From Pseudomonadota bacterium (lineage in GTDB: Bacteria; Pseudomonadota; Gammaproteobacteria; Burkholderiales; Burkholderiaceae_F): 41,544 nt of DNA. The notes under the pieces were generated by a model that did not search any database, was not told where the DNA came from, and saw only the letters and a program-made list of their open reading frames with translations. A program made the position numbers and the translations under genes. Below are positions 17,401-28,907 of the stretch, one piece after another (the first letter of the stretch is position 1; every line of letters starts with the position of its first letter). The stretch covers positions 1-41,544 of the forward strand of contig JAKBZN010000021.1 of NCBI GenBank assembly GCA_021842465.1, given 5' to 3'.

Positions 17401-18521
17401 GATGTCTTCTCGTCTTGATCGCCCGACCCAGGGGCGTTGGCAGGGTTCGATTGATGCAGGGCTTCGAGCCGGCGGATGCGATCGCGCAGTTCGACCAGAT
17501 GCCGCAACAGCGCCGCGTTGCGCTCCCAGTCGCGATTGCGCATTATCGGAAACACACCGGTGTAGAAGTCCGGCTCGCGCAGGCTGCGCGAAACCAGGGT
17601 GCCGGCGGCGACGATGGTGCCGTCGACGATCTGCAGATGACCATGGATCATCGCCGCGCCGCCGATCTGGCAATTGCGACCGATGACGGCGCTGCCGGCG
17701 ATCCCGACACAGCCTGCGATCGCCGTATGCGCCCCGATCCGGCAATTGTGTCCGATCTGCACCTGGTTGTCGATTTTCACGCCATCCTCGACGATCGTGT
17801 CGCCCGCCGACCCGCGGTCGATCGTCGTGTTCGCGCCGATCTCCACGTCATCGCCGATGCGCACGATCCCGGTCTGCGGAATCTTCACCCAGGTGCCGCG
17901 CAAGGGCGCGAATCCGAACCCGTCGGCACCGATCACCGCGCCCGAATGGATGATTGTCCGGCGGCCGATCCGGCAGCCGGCGTAGACCTGCACCCCGCCG
18001 TACAGCCGGCTGTCCGCGCCGACCTGGACGCCGGGCCCCAGCACGCAGCCGGGGCCGATCCAGGCGCCGGCCTCGACCACCACCCCCGCCCCGACGACGG
18101 TGTGGGAGTCGATCCGGGCCTCGGGATCGATCCGGGCATCCGGCGCAACGGACGCGCTTGCGGCGCAGCCCGGAACCAGCGACTCCGCCGGAGCAAGCGC
18201 CTGCGCCGCGAAGGCATACCACGCATAGGGCGCATCACAAACGATCAGCGCGCCGCGCCCCCGCCCCTCCGGAAACAACGCCGTGCGGTCCGCCCCGGAC
18301 AGCACGATCGCGCCGGCGCCGCTCTGTGCCGCCATGGCGCGGTAGCGCGGATTGGAGAGAAATGCGAGATCGTGAGGCCCTGCCGCATCGAGCGCGGCGG
18401 TGCCGGACAGGCGCACGTCCGCCCCGCCCTGCGGCGCGGCCGCAAGCGCCCCCTGGCTTCGCCGTTGCACCTCGGCAATCAGGTCCGCGACCGAAAACGT
18501 CCCGCCAGGCGCCTCCGCCAT
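17397..18521 (-). CDS. lpxD: UDP-3-O-(3-hydroxyacyl)glucosamine N-acyltransferase
   Basis: 374 residues. Third lipid A enzyme, adding the N-linked acyl chain. It has the N-terminal uridine-binding domain ([13 protein letters not shown]) and a long hexapeptide-repeat beta helix with [18 protein letters not shown] and the catalytic His in [16 protein letters not shown], then a C-terminal helix ([19 protein letters not shown]). The tail is longer than in E. coli (341 residues). The ATG at 18521 is four bases after the skp stop. Confidence 0.96.
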   Translation of the reverse strand: MAEAPGGTFSVADLIAEVQRRSQGALAAAPQGGADVRLSGTAALDAAGPHDLAFLSNPRYRAMAAQSGAGAIVLSGADRTALFPEGRGRGALIVCDAPYAWYAFAAQALAPAESLVPGCAASASVAPDARIDPEARIDSHTVVGAGVVVEAGAWIGPGCVLGPGVQVGADSRLYGGVQVYAGCRIGRRTIIHSGAVIGADGFGFAPLRGTWVKIPQTGIVRIGDDVEIGANTTIDRGSAGDTIVEDGVKIDNQVQIGHNCRIGAHTAIAGCVGIAGSAVIGRNCQIGGAAMIHGHLQIVDGTIVAAGTLVSRSLREPDFYTGVFPIMRNRDWERNAALLRHLVELRDRIRRLEALHQSNPANAPGSGDQDEKTS

Positions 18522-18525
18522 CGGC

Positions 18526-19044
18526 TCAGTGGGCGTTCTGATCCAGGGCCTTGAGCACCTGGTCGGTGATGTCGATCCGCGGGTTGACGTACACCGCATC
18601 CTGCAGGATTACGTCGTATTTCTGCTGCTGAGCGATCTGGCGCACGATCCGCTGGGCGTTGCCGAGCAACGTCTGCAGTTCCTCGTTCTTGCGCTGATTG
18701 AGGTCGTCCTGGAATTCGCGACGCTTACGCTGGAACTCGATGTCCATCTCCTGGAGCGCGCGCTGGCGCTGCGCCCGCTGGGCGTCGGTCAGCACCGGGC
18801 CGTCCTTCTCGAGCTGATCCGCCGCCGCCTTGAGCTTGGCGCTCATGGCCTGGAGTTCCTTGTCGCGGGGCGCGAATTCCTGGGAAAGCCGTTCCTCCGC
18901 CGCCTTGGCCGCAGCGGACTCGCGCATGACGCGCTCGGTGCTGACATAGCCGATCTTGACCGCCGGATCGGCAATGACCGCCGGCGCGGCCGACGCCAAA
19001 AGGACGGCCAGCATTCCCGCTGCCAGCCATTTCGTATGTTGCAT
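18526..19044 (-). CDS. skp: Periplasmic chaperone Skp/OmpH
   Basis: 172 residues with a signal peptide ([19 protein letters not shown], cut near the following Ala/Asp). Skp traps unfolded outer-membrane proteins in the periplasm and hands them to BamA. The mature part starts with the family strand [11 protein letters not shown], then a long Lys/Glu/Gln-rich coiled coil (about 40-120), and ends with the [20 protein letters not shown] strand. The ATG at 19044 is preceded by GAAGGGA. An upstream in-frame ATG at 19083 would spoil the signal peptide. Confidence 0.95.
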   Translation of the reverse strand: MQHTKWLAAGMLAVLLASAAPAVIADPAVKIGYVSTERVMRESAAAKAAEERLSQEFAPRDKELQAMSAKLKAAADQLEKDGPVLTDAQRAQRQRALQEMDIEFQRKRREFQDDLNQRKNEELQTLLGNAQRIVRQIAQQQKYDVILQDAVYVNPRIDITDQVLKALDQNAH

Positions 19045-19107
19045 CGATGTCCCTTCGGAGTGTGGATGGCGGAATTTTGCCACAGCGCCGATCCGTCAGA
19101 ACCCCGG

Positions 19108-21447
19108 TCAGAATCCCGTCCCGATCTGGAACTGGAAGCGCTGGGTCATGTCGTACGGCTGCATATGGAACGGGAAGGCATAGCTCAGTTTGAGCGGTCC
19201 CATCGGCGAAATCCAGGCAATCCCGATACCGGTCGCGTAACGCATCTGGGACAGCGTCACGTTCTGGCCCGGCCCCCAGACGTCGCCGCCGTCGAGGAAC
19301 ATCAGCGCCCGCAGCGAGCGGTCGGCGCCGGGCAGCGGCGCCTGCAACTCCATCGACCCGGTGAGCATCTTGTTGCCGCCGATCGGATTGCCGTTGGGAT
19401 CCCGCGGCCCCAGCGTTCCCCACAGATAGCCGCGGACGCTGCCGATACCGCCGGCATAGAAGTTCTTGAACAGCGGGAACTCCTTGCCGTTGTAAGCATT
19501 GCCGTATCCGCTCTGACCGTCGAACGCGAGCGTGATGTCGTCCGGCAGCGGAAGATAGTCCTGGATCTGGTAGGTGGCCTTGTAGTACTGCAGGTTGAGC
19601 AGCGGCGTACCAGCCTCGACCGACAGGTTCTGGTAGGTCCCGTCTGTCGGGATCATTGCGCTGTCGCGATGATCCCGCGCCCAGCCGAGCGTGGCGATCA
19701 TGCCGAGTGCCGCGTTGCCGTAGCGGTTGACGTAGTCGATGTAGCTGAACGGACTCGCCGACGTCAGCGTGACGTCGTCCTCTTCGAGACCCGCACCCAG
19801 GAACACCGTGTCGAACTCGGTGAACGGGATGCCGAATCGCTCCGAGAACCCCTTCGATCCGATGTCCACCGTCGCCAGGTTCAGCTTCGAAAAGTTCGAG
19901 TTCTGGATGTAGATCGAATCCGTGCGGCTGACCCCGTCCTGGGTGAAATACGGATCGGTGTGGGTCAGCATGTACGTCCGCGACACGAAGCTGGTGTCGA
20001 TCTGCAAACTGAGCGAATGGCCGGTGCCGAAGATGTCCTGCTGCGTGTAGGAACCGGAAAGCACCAGGTGCTCCGCGCTGCTGTACCCGGCGCCGGCGGA
20101 GATCGAGCCCATCGGCTTCTCGTTGACGTTGTAGTTGACGTCGATCTGGTCGTGCGTCGCCGGCACCGGCGGCGTGTCGACGGTCACCTTGTCGAAGTAG
20201 CCGAGGCGGTCGATCCGGTCCCGCGATAGACGAACTTTGTCCGAGTCGTACCACGCCGACTCGAACTGCCGGATTTCGCGCCGGATCACCTCGTCGCGCG
20301 TATGCGTGTTGCCGCTGATGTTGACGTGGCGGACGTAGGCCCGACGCCCCGGATCGATGAGGAAGGTGAATGCCACCAGCCGCTTGGCCTTGTTCGCCTC
20401 GGGAATCGGCGTGGCGGTGGAAAACGCGTAGCCCAGTTCGCTCAGCCGGTCGGTCATGCGCTTGGCGATCGCCGTCATCTTCCCGCCGTTGTAGACGTCC
20501 CCCGGCTTGACGTCGATCATCTTGCGGAACTCGGAATCGAGCCCCAGCGTTTCCCCGGCCAGCCCGACCTTCGACAGACGATAGCGCTCGCCTTCGGAAA
20601 CGTTGATGGTGATGTAGATGTTCTTCTTGTCCGGGCTGATCGTGACCTGGGTCGACTCGATGCTGAAATCGAGATAGCCCCGCGCAAGATAGAACGACCG
20701 CAACGTCTCTTCGTCGGCCTGCAGCTTCTGGCGCGCGTATTTATCGTGATTCGAATACCAGGTGAACCACGTCGGCGTCGAGAGCTTCATCTGCTTGTGC
20801 AGCTCTGCCGACGAAAACGCATGGTTGCCGGTGAACTGGATCGCCTGGATGCGCGCCATCGACCCTTCGTTGATCTGGATCCGGACGTTGACGCGGTTGC
20901 GCTCCACCGGCGTCACGGTCGTCGCGATCTGAACGCCGTACAGACCCTTGGTGAGGTACTGCATCTTGAGTTCCTGCACCGCGCGGTCGAGCAGCGACCG
21001 ATCGTAGACCCGCCCCGCCGTGAAGCCCACTTCCTTGAGCGACTTCTTCACCGCATCCTTGTCGAACTCCTTCATCCCGCTGAGTTCGACCTTCGCGATC
21101 GCCGGGCGCTCTTCCAGGTCGACGATCAGGACGTTGCCTTCCGCCTCGAGACGGATGTCCTTGAACAATCCGGTGTGGTAGAGCGCATGGATCGCCGCGA
21201 TGCCCTTCGCCGGCGTATAGCGGTCGCCGACATGGATCGGCAGATAGCTGAACACCGTTCCGGTCTCGGTACGCTGCACGCCCTCGACACGGATGTCCCG
21301 CACGACGAAATCCTGCGATTCCTGTGCCAGCGCCGCGCCGCCGACCGCCGCCAGGGCCACCAGCACGGCGGCACGCAGGACCCCCGCATGCAAACGCGCA
21401 GCCCGCGGGCGGCGCGCACCGCCCGATGTTTCTACATTCCGACGCAT
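19108..21447 (-). CDS. bamA: Outer membrane protein assembly factor BamA
   Basis: 779 residues. Core of the BAM complex that inserts beta-barrel proteins into the outer membrane. A long basic signal peptide ends near AALA-QE (about residue 42). Five POTRA domains follow (about 46-440), with VRDIRVEGVQRTETGTVFSYL at their start, then the 16-strand barrel. The VRGYLWGTLGPRD segment matches the conserved loop-6 VRGF/Y-G motif, and the chain ends in Phe as outer-membrane barrels do. It is followed by skp after 63 bases. Confidence 0.97.
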   Translation of the reverse strand: MRRNVETSGGARRPRAARLHAGVLRAAVLVALAAVGGAALAQESQDFVVRDIRVEGVQRTETGTVFSYLPIHVGDRYTPAKGIAAIHALYHTGLFKDIRLEAEGNVLIVDLEERPAIAKVELSGMKEFDKDAVKKSLKEVGFTAGRVYDRSLLDRAVQELKMQYLTKGLYGVQIATTVTPVERNRVNVRIQINEGSMARIQAIQFTGNHAFSSAELHKQMKLSTPTWFTWYSNHDKYARQKLQADEETLRSFYLARGYLDFSIESTQVTISPDKKNIYITINVSEGERYRLSKVGLAGETLGLDSEFRKMIDVKPGDVYNGGKMTAIAKRMTDRLSELGYAFSTATPIPEANKAKRLVAFTFLIDPGRRAYVRHVNISGNTHTRDEVIRREIRQFESAWYDSDKVRLSRDRIDRLGYFDKVTVDTPPVPATHDQIDVNYNVNEKPMGSISAGAGYSSAEHLVLSGSYTQQDIFGTGHSLSLQIDTSFVSRTYMLTHTDPYFTQDGVSRTDSIYIQNSNFSKLNLATVDIGSKGFSERFGIPFTEFDTVFLGAGLEEDDVTLTSASPFSYIDYVNRYGNAALGMIATLGWARDHRDSAMIPTDGTYQNLSVEAGTPLLNLQYYKATYQIQDYLPLPDDITLAFDGQSGYGNAYNGKEFPLFKNFYAGGIGSVRGYLWGTLGPRDPNGNPIGGNKMLTGSMELQAPLPGADRSLRALMFLDGGDVWGPGQNVTLSQMRYATGIGIAWISPMGPLKLSYAFPFHMQPYDMTQRFQFQIGTGF

Positions 21448-21496
21448 GGAAAAAGGATTCGCGAAGCCAGTTTCGATTCTTGTGTGCCCGCGCGCT

Positions 21497-22840
21497 TCAG
21501 GAAAGCAAACGCATCACATCGTTGTATAGGGCAAGCAAGGTCAGCAGGACCAAGATGCCGACGCCCGCACGCTGCGCCATCTCCATCGCGCGCGCCGACG
21601 GCGGTTTCCCCCTCACCACCTCGATCGCATAGTACAGCAAGTGCCCTCCATCCAGAATCGGAATCGGCAGCAGGTTGAGCACGCCCAGGCTGATCGAAAC
21701 CAGGGCGAGAAATCCCATGTATGCCTCGATTCCGATGCGCGCCGTCTTGCCGGCGGCGTCGGCGATGCTCACCGGACCGGAAAGATTCCGCCAGGAAGCC
21801 TTGCCGACGATCATCCGGCCCACCATGCGCAGGGAAAACACCGAGGTCTCCCAGGTCTGGTCGCCGGCCCGGGCCAAGGCCGCGACGGGCCCGTACCGCA
21901 CCCGCCGCCATTGCGAAAAATCGATGCCGACCCGTCCGATTGGCTTGGCGCCCGGAATCGCGATCGCTTCCGGCACGATGACCAGCGTGCGATGCACGCC
22001 ATCGTGCAGGATTTCCCAGGTCTGTCGCTTCCCGGCTGCGGGCCGGACCGCAAGGCCGACTTCCGAGGCCGTCCGAATGGACGCGCCGTCGATGGTCAGG
22101 ATCCGGTCGCCCACGGCGATTCCCGCCCGCTCCGCCGGATCGCCGGGCAACAGGCCCCGCACCACCGGCGCCCCGGCGCCGCGCACGATGCCCAGCCGAT
22201 CGAACCACCCCGCGTCGACGTCGCCCGCGCCCTGGCTCGAAAGATTCAATGTCGCCACCCGCTCGGCGCCGTCGATCCCCCGTACCCGCAACCGGACCAC
22301 GCCGTCGGAGACCGCGTCATCCAGCACATCCCAGCGCAATTCGTTCCAGGAACGAACGGCCCGGTCGTTGCACGCCAGCACGAGATCGCCGTCGTGCAAC
22401 CCCGCCTCGGCCGCCGGGGTGCCGGCCGGCGCCGGGCCCAGGATCGGCAGCGGCTCCCAGGTGCCCGCCATGTGGAGGATCCAGTACAAGAGCACCGCGA
22501 ACAGCAGATTCGCCGACGGCCCGGCGACCACGATCGCCGCCCGCTTGCCGACAGGCTGGCGGGAAAACGCCCGCGGCAATTCGGCGGGAGCGATCGGCAG
22601 GCAGTCCGGATCGCGCTCGTCGAGCATCTTCACGTATCCGCCGAACGGAACCTGCGAGATCACCCACTCGGTGCGGTCGGGACCGGAAACGCGCCGCAGC
22701 AGCGGCTTGCCGAAGCCGACCGAGAACCGCAGCACCTTCACGCCGACGAGGCGCGCCACGGAATAGTGGCCCAACTCGTGGACCACGATGAGGAGGCCCA
22801 GCGCGACGACGAACGCCGCGATGGTGATCAGGAAATCCAT
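21497..22840 (-). CDS. rseP: Site-2 zinc metalloprotease RseP
   Basis: 447 residues. Intramembrane protease that cuts anti-sigma factor RseA and clears signal peptide remnants. The zinc motif is H21-E-L-G-H25 in the first membrane span, and the third ligand region is [12 protein letters not shown] near residue 390. Two PDZ domains lie between (about 115-300, with [11 protein letters not shown] and [12 protein letters not shown] as carboxylate-binding loops). The ATG at 22840 lies inside the dxr end (13-base overlap). Confidence 0.96.
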   Translation of the reverse strand: MDFLITIAAFVVALGLLIVVHELGHYSVARLVGVKVLRFSVGFGKPLLRRVSGPDRTEWVISQVPFGGYVKMLDERDPDCLPIAPAELPRAFSRQPVGKRAAIVVAGPSANLLFAVLLYWILHMAGTWEPLPILGPAPAGTPAAEAGLHDGDLVLACNDRAVRSWNELRWDVLDDAVSDGVVRLRVRGIDGAERVATLNLSSQGAGDVDAGWFDRLGIVRGAGAPVVRGLLPGDPAERAGIAVGDRILTIDGASIRTASEVGLAVRPAAGKRQTWEILHDGVHRTLVIVPEAIAIPGAKPIGRVGIDFSQWRRVRYGPVAALARAGDQTWETSVFSLRMVGRMIVGKASWRNLSGPVSIADAAGKTARIGIEAYMGFLALVSISLGVLNLLPIPILDGGHLLYYAIEVVRGKPPSARAMEMAQRAGVGILVLLTLLALYNDVMRLLS

Positions 22841-24030
22841 GCGCCTCCGCGCACCGCCTTCTCGGCAACGCCGCGCGCCCAGCCATCGATCTCCAGCACC
22901 TCCTCGACCGAGGCCGGTGCCGGTGCCTGCAGGGCATCCAGCGTGCATTCGATCGTGGCGGCGATGCCGACGAACGACAACCGGCGCTCCAGAAACGCGT
23001 TCACCGCGACCTCATTGGCGGCGTTGAGCGTGATGCTCGCCGCGGGTCCGGCGGACAAGGCGCGATAGGCCAGCCCCAGGCAGGGAAAGCGTTCGAGATC
23101 CGGCGCCTCGAACTGCAGCGCGCCAAGGCGCAGGAAATCGAGCCGCGGCGAGCCGCTTTCGATTCGCTCGGGATATCCCAGGCAGTACGCGATGGGGGTG
23201 CGCATGTCGGGCGTTCCCAATTGTGCAAGCACGGACCCGTCGCCGAATTCCACCATCGAGTGGATCACGCTCTGCGGGTGGACGACGACGTCGATGCGAT
23301 CGCGCCCGAACCCGAAGAGCCAGCTCGCCTCGATGACCTCGAGGCCCTTGTTCATCAGCGTTGCCGAATCGACCGAGATCTTGCGACCCATGCTCCAGTT
23401 CGGATGCGCGCAGGCTTCCTCCGGACTGATTCCGGAAAAATCGCGCCGTTGCCGGAACGGCCCTCCGGACGCGGTAAGGATGAGGCGGCGGACGTCGGCC
23501 GAACCATTTGCCGCCGCGGCTCCGGCGAGGCATTGGTGGATCGCATTGTGTTCGCTGTCGACGGGCAGCAGGGTCGCCCCGCCCGCCCGCACCGCATCGA
23601 GGAGGAGCGCACCGGCGCAGACCACCGATTCCTTGTTCGCCAGCAGCAGCCGTTTCCCGGCCCGCGCGGCGGCGATCGAGGGAAGCAGGCCGGCCGCCCC
23701 GACGATCGCGGCGACGACGATCTGCGCATCTTCGCACTGCGCCGCCTCGACCAGGGCACCGGGGCCGCTGCGGACCTCCACCGTACCCTCGGCCACGCCG
23801 GCCGCGCGCAGCGCGTCCCGCAACGCGCCTTCGCGCGCCGCATCGCCGATGACCGCCAACCGGGGGCGGAAGCGCACACACAGCCGCGCCAGTTCGTCGA
23901 CGCGCGATTGCGCGGTGAGCGCGGTCACGCGGAACCGGTCGGGATGGCGGGCGATCACATCGAGCGTGCTCGCGCCGATCGATCCGGTCGCGCCGAGAAT
24001 GCTTACCCCTTGGGAAGGTACGTGTTGCAT
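22828..24030 (-). CDS. dxr: 1-deoxy-D-xylulose 5-phosphate reductoisomerase
   Basis: 400 residues. Makes MEP from DXP with NADPH in the non-mevalonate isoprenoid pathway, upstream of UppS in the same operon. The Rossmann motif GATGSIG is at 13-19. Other family sequences are [47 protein letters not shown] (metal and substrate site) and [13 protein letters not shown]. Dxr is the target of fosmidomycin, so the FSR-like exporter in the same window is worth noting. Confidence 0.97.
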   Translation of the reverse strand: MQHVPSQGVSILGATGSIGASTLDVIARHPDRFRVTALTAQSRVDELARLCVRFRPRLAVIGDAAREGALRDALRAAGVAEGTVEVRSGPGALVEAAQCEDAQIVVAAIVGAAGLLPSIAAARAGKRLLLANKESVVCAGALLLDAVRAGGATLLPVDSEHNAIHQCLAGAAAANGSADVRRLILTASGGPFRQRRDFSGISPEEACAHPNWSMGRKISVDSATLMNKGLEVIEASWLFGFGRDRIDVVVHPQSVIHSMVEFGDGSVLAQLGTPDMRTPIAYCLGYPERIESGSPRLDFLRLGALQFEAPDLERFPCLGLAYRALSAGPAASITLNAANEVAVNAFLERRLSFVGIAATIECTLDALQAPAPASVEEVLEIDGWARGVAEKAVRGGAWIS

Positions 24031-24046
24031 AGGAAATCGGGTCCTG

Positions 24047-24888
24047 TCAGGAAACGGGCATCAGCCACCACTGGGCGAAGACGGCGACGGCAACCGCCGG
24101 CAGCGTCGCATCGATCCGGTCCCAGACCCCGCCGTGGCCCGGCAGGATCGTACCGCTGTCCTTGACTCCCGCTTGCCGCTTGACCAGGCTCTCGAACAGA
24201 TCGCCGACGACGCTCAACGCTACGAATACGACCAGGAGGGCGGTCCCGCCGACCGGTGCGGCCCGCAACAGCGCCACCGGCCACAGATCGGCGCCGGGTG
24301 ACGACACCCGCAAGACCCAGGCGCACAACGCGACCGCAACCACGGCACCGCCCACGCCTTCCCAGGTCTTCCCGGGACTGATCCGCGAAGCGAGCTTATG
24401 CCGGCCGATTGACCGGCCGGTGAAATACGCGGCGGCATCCGCCAGCCACACCAGCGCGAGCACCGAGAGCGTCCAGCCGGCTCCCTGGTGCAACAACCGC
24501 GCCACGCACAGCCATGCGGCGCCGCCCAGTGCGAATGCCGCGACGATCGACGCCGCGGCCGGGATCCGCATCGCGCGGTCGGCAGGCCGCCGCTGCGCCG
24601 CGACCAGCAGTCCGGCAATTGCGAACCAGAGCGCCACCGCACTCCCCGCGACCGCCGCGAGCGCCGCCGGCGCCGGCTGGAACCCCAGGCGGTCCAGCGA
24701 CCAGGCCACGGTGGCTGCGATCGCCGCCACGACCGCGGCAATCGGCGTTCCCACGCGCGCCAGCCGCAACCACTCGAAGAGCGCGACCCCGAGAAACACC
24801 GCCGCGGCCGCCACCAGCCAGCGAACGCCGAGAACGCCCAACAGCATCACGCCCGCGAGCAGCACCGCCGCCGTGTAGATGCGGGTTT

Positions 24889-24895
<7 letters not shown>
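24047..24895 (-). CDS. cdsA: Phosphatidate cytidylyltransferase
   Basis: 282 residues. Integral membrane enzyme making CDP-diacylglycerol for all phospholipids. Multiple hydrophobic spans, and the C-terminal signature [20 protein letters not shown] followed by GVWDRIDA is complete. ATG at 24895, overlapping the uppS stop by seven bases. It ends 16 bases before dxr. Confidence 0.95.
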
Positions 24896-25682
<787 letters not shown>

Positions 25683-25683
<1 letters not shown>

Positions 25684-26243
25684 CAGACCGTCATGATCTC
25701 TTTTTCTTTTTCCGCGACGAGCCGGTCCACATCGGCGACGAAGCGATCGGTCAGCTTCTGGATGTCATCCTGCGCGCGCCGTTCCTCGTCCTCGGAAATT
25801 TCCTTCTTCTTGAGCAGTTCCTTGAGGTGCTGATTGGCATCGCGCCGCAGATTGCGGACCGCCACCCGGGCATCCTCCCCCTCGCCCTTGACCACCTTCG
25901 CCAGATCGCGGCGTCGCTCTTCGGTCAGTGCCGGCATCGGAACGCGCAACAGGTCGCCCTGCGCGGCAGGGTTCAAGCCGAGGTCCGACTCGCGGATCGC
26001 CTTCTCGATCGCCGAGAGCATCTTTTTCTCCCACGGCTGCACGCTGAGGGTGCGCGCGTCGAGCAGGCCGACGTTGGCCACCTGCGTGATCGGAACCATC
26101 GATCCGTAGTAGTCGACCTGCACGTGGTCGAGAATGCCCGTGTGTGCACGTCCGGTCCGCACCTTTGCCAGGTCGGTCTTCAATGCCTCGATCGACTTGA
26201 GCATGCGGCTCTCGGTCGTCGTTCGAATTTCCGCGATGGTCAT
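25683..26243 (-). CDS. frr: Ribosome recycling factor
   Basis: 186 residues, the family length. With EF-G it splits the post-termination ribosome. Motifs: [23 protein letters not shown] (helix-loop of domain I to II), then [21 protein letters not shown] and [13 protein letters not shown]. The ATG at 26243 has GGGGAAG upstream. Usual neighbour of pyrH. Confidence 0.97.
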
Positions 26244-26263
26244 GGAGTCTTCCCCGCTGCTGG

Positions 26264-26974
26264 TTATGCGTGTACCAAAGTACCTTCGTCCTCGCCGTTC
26301 ACCGCGCGCATCAGCGCGCCCGGCCGCGAGATGTTGAACACCCGGATCGGCAGGCGCTGGTCGCGGCACAACGCGAACGCCGTCGCATCCATGATGCGCA
26401 AGTCGCGCGTCAAGGCGTCGTCGAAGGTGATGCTCGCGTAGCGCACGGCGCCGGGATCCTTGCGCGGGTCGGCCGAATACACGCCATCGACCTTCGTCGC
26501 CTTGAAGACGACCTCGGCGCCGACCTCGGCGCCGCGCAGCGCCGCCGCGGTATCGGTGGTGAAGAACGGATTGCCGGTTCCCGCGGCGAAGATCACGATC
26601 TTGCCCTCGTCGAGGTAGCGCATCGCCTTGGGGCGAATGTACGGCTCGACCACCTGCTCGACGTGGAGCGCCGACTGCACCCGGGCCTCCAGCCCGGCAT
26701 GGCGCATGGCATCCTGCAGCGCCATCGCGTTCATGATCGTGGCCATCATCCCCATGTAGTCCGCGGTGGCGCGATCCATCCCCGCGGCGCCCAGCGCGAC
26801 GCCGCGGAAGATGTTGCCGCCGCCGATGACGATGGCGACCTGCACGCCCATGCGCTGCACGTCGCCGATGTCGCGGACCATGGTTTCGATGGTATTGCGG
26901 TTGATGCCGAATGCGTCCTCGCCCATCAGGGCTTCACCCGACAACTTGAGCAAGATCCTCCGGTACATGGCCAT
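26264..26974 (-). CDS. pyrH: Uridylate kinase
   Basis: 236 residues. Phosphorylates UMP to UDP for pyrimidine and UDP-sugar synthesis. Amino-acid-kinase fold motifs: [42 protein letters not shown] and [17 protein letters not shown]. The start is ATG 26974, with a second ATG two codons in. It lies 17 bases after tsf. Confidence 0.96.
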   Translation of the reverse strand: MAMYRRILLKLSGEALMGEDAFGINRNTIETMVRDIGDVQRMGVQVAIVIGGGNIFRGVALGAAGMDRATADYMGMMATIMNAMALQDAMRHAGLEARVQSALHVEQVVEPYIRPKAMRYLDEGKIVIFAAGTGNPFFTTDTAAALRGAEVGAEVVFKATKVDGVYSADPRKDPGAVRYASITFDDALTRDLRIMDATAFALCRDQRLPIRVFNISRPGALMRAVNGEDEGTLVHA

Positions 26975-26991
26975 GGTGCCGCGCCCTTCCC

Positions 26992-27897
26992 TTATTCGCC
27001 GCGCGCCGCGGCGGCCTGCGCCGCCACTTCCGCCGCGAAATCGGTCTGCTTCTTCTCGATGCCTTCGCCGACGACGAACACGGTGAAGCCGTGGACCGTC
27101 GCGGCGCGGTTCTTCAGCAACTGCTCGATGCTGAGCTTTTCGTCCTTGACGAAGGTCTGCCCGAGCAGCGTGACCTCCTTGAGGAACTTCTGCACCGCGC
27201 CATCGACCATCTTCGCCTGGATTTCCGCGGGCTTGCCCGATTCCGCCGCCTTCTGCTGGGCGATCGAGCGCTCGCGCGCGATGTCCTCGGCATCCACCTC
27301 GTCGGAGCGAAGCGCCTTGGGACGGGCCGCGGCGATATGCATCGCCAGGTCCTTGCCCAGCGCGGCGAGATCCGCGCCGTCCTTGCCGCCGCCCACGTCG
27401 ACCAGCACGCCGATGCGCGCGCCGCCGTGGATGTACTGCGCCGCGCGGCCCTGCGCGCGCAGACGCACGAAACGCCGCACCGACAGGTTTTCCCCGATCT
27501 TGCCGACCAGCGCCGCGCGCGTGGTTTCGACCGTCCCCGCGCCCAAGGCCAGGGCCGACAGCGCCGCGACGTCCGCCGGATCGTTGGCCAGGACCAGGCC
27601 CGCCAGGTCGCGCGCGAACGCCAGGAAGTCGTCGTTCTTGGCAACGAAGTCGGTTTCGCAATTGACCTCGACCATCGCGGCATTCTTGCCATCCGCATCG
27701 GTGGCGATGGCGACCACGCCTTCCGCGGTGGTGCGTGCCGCCGCCTTGGCCGCCTTGCTGCCGAGTTTGACCCGCAGGATCTCCTCGGCCTTGCCCAGAT
27801 CGCCGTCGGCTTCGGTGAGCGCTTTCTTGCACTCCATCATCGGCGCGTCGGTCTTCTCGCGCAGTTCCTTGACCATGCTTGCGGTGATTTCCGCCAT
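26992..27897 (-). CDS. tsf: Elongation factor Ts
   Basis: 301 residues. Nucleotide exchange factor for EF-Tu. N-terminal UBA-like part with [16 protein letters not shown], then [15 protein letters not shown] at the EF-Tu contact, and a C-terminal coiled region. The ATG at 27897 has GGAGAGAAAGAA just upstream. The rpsB-tsf gap carries a perfect 10-bp hairpin that could tune the S2:EF-Ts ratio. Confidence 0.97.
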   Translation of the reverse strand: MAEITASMVKELREKTDAPMMECKKALTEADGDLGKAEEILRVKLGSKAAKAAARTTAEGVVAIATDADGKNAAMVEVNCETDFVAKNDDFLAFARDLAGLVLANDPADVAALSALALGAGTVETTRAALVGKIGENLSVRRFVRLRAQGRAAQYIHGGARIGVLVDVGGGKDGADLAALGKDLAMHIAAARPKALRSDEVDAEDIARERSIAQQKAAESGKPAEIQAKMVDGAVQKFLKEVTLLGQTFVKDEKLSIEQLLKNRAATVHGFTVFVVGEGIEKKQTDFAAEVAAQAAAARGE

Positions 27898-27915
27898 TTC
27901 TTTCTCTCCAATACG

Positions 27916-27941
27916 CGAAAGGGGCATCCCTGCCCCTTTCG
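27916..27941 (-). terminator. 10-bp hairpin between rpsB and tsf (possible attenuator)
   Basis: CGAAAGGGGC (27916-27925) pairs without mismatch with GCCCCTTTCG (27932-27941) around a 6-base loop. On the minus strand the following bases are CGTATT, not a T-run, so full termination is unlikely; partial attenuation or transcript stabilisation is more plausible. It ends close to the tsf ribosome binding site. Confidence 0.6.
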
Positions 27942-27963
27942 CCATCCATCAAAAACCGGGGAC

Positions 27964-28722
27964 TTACGCCTCTTCCGAAGCGGCGCCTTCCTCCACTTCC
28001 ACGAACTCGTCGCCGCTCGCCGCGGCAACCACGTTCTGCAACCCGAGCGCCTTGCCCTCGAGAATCGCGTCCGCGACGCCGCGCGCGTACAGGCGGACCG
28101 CCCGGCTGGAATCATCGTTGCCCGGAATGACGTAGGTGACGCCCGCCGGGGAGTGGTTGGTGTCGACAACGCCGACCACCGGAATGCCCAGCTTCTCGGC
28201 CTCGGTGACGGCGATCTTGTGATAGCCGACGTCGATCACGAACAGCGCATCGGGCAGCGTGTTCATGTCCTTGATGCCGCCGATCGAACGGTTGAGCTTG
28301 TCGATCTCGCGGGTGAAGGTCAGCGCCTCCTTCTTCGACATGCGCTCGAGGCCGCCGTCGGCGACGATCTGCTCCATGTCCTTGAGCCGCTTGATCGAGG
28401 TCTTGATCGTCTTGAAGTTCGTCAGGAAGCCGCCCAGCCAGCGCTGGTCGACATACGGCATGCCGGCGCGGGTGGCCTCTTCGACCATGATCTCGCGCGC
28501 CTGGCGCTTGGTACCGACGAAGAGCACCGTACCGCGGTTCGACGCGGTCTGGCGCAGGAATTTGGTCGCCTCGCCGAACTGTTCCACCGTCCGCTCGAGG
28601 TTGATGATGTGGATCTTGTTGCGATGGCCGTAGATGTACGGGGCCATCTTGGGGTTCCAGAAACGGGTCTGGTGTCCGAAATGGACACCCGCTTCCAGCA
28701 TTTGACGCATGGTGACGGACAT
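27964..28722 (-). CDS. rpsB: 30S ribosomal protein S2
   Basis: 252 residues. Motifs: [55 protein letters not shown] and [12 protein letters not shown]. It ends in an acidic tail. The ATG at 28722 follows GGAG (28732-28735), which overlaps one arm of a predicted leader pseudoknot. First gene of the long minus-strand operon. Confidence 0.98.
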   Translation of the reverse strand: MSVTMRQMLEAGVHFGHQTRFWNPKMAPYIYGHRNKIHIINLERTVEQFGEATKFLRQTASNRGTVLFVGTKRQAREIMVEEATRAGMPYVDQRWLGGFLTNFKTIKTSIKRLKDMEQIVADGGLERMSKKEALTFTREIDKLNRSIGGIKDMNTLPDALFVIDVGYHKIAVTEAEKLGIPVVGVVDTNHSPAGVTYVIPGNDDSSRAVRLYARGVADAILEGKALGLQNVVAAASGDEFVEVEEGAASEEA

Positions 28723-28790
28723 GATCGACTTCTCCAAGGTTGGGTCTGACGCAGCTGCCATATAACGAAAAGCACCTTGGCGGCAGCGCG
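28723..28790 (-). promoter_or_regulatory. rpsB leader with an H-type pseudoknot at the ribosome binding site
   Basis: Read on the minus strand, GCTGCC (28787-28782) pairs with GGCAGC (28759-28754), and CCAAGGT (28780-28774), lying in the loop of that stem, pairs with ACCTTGG (28740-28734). The order A-B-A'-B' is a pseudoknot. The last arm overlaps the GGAG Shine-Dalgarno by two bases. In E. coli the rpsB-tsf leader also contains a conserved pseudoknot and mediates repression by S2. I infer the same autogenous control here. Confidence 0.6.
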
Positions 28791-28874
28791 CGCGTTTATG
28801 AAACTTGCGAACTTTCTTCCGAACCCGGGATGCCCGAGGGGCGAATTTCCCCGGGAAAACCGGTAGAGCTTTGT

Positions 28875-28880
28875 ATTATA
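28875..28880 (-). promoter_or_regulatory. Consensus -10 box for the rpsB operon, overlapping the map promoter
   Basis: The minus strand reads TATAAT exactly at 28880-28875, in an AT-rich spot (TTGTATTATAT on plus) within GC-rich sequence. No good TTGACA is seen at the right distance upstream. Initiation near 28868 would give a leader of about 145 nt that includes the pseudoknot. The plus strand TATTAT at 28874-28879 may serve map, so the two promoters would overlap. Confidence 0.5.
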
Positions 28881-28907
28881 TCGGTTCTTGGAAACGACAC
28901 CCTCTCC

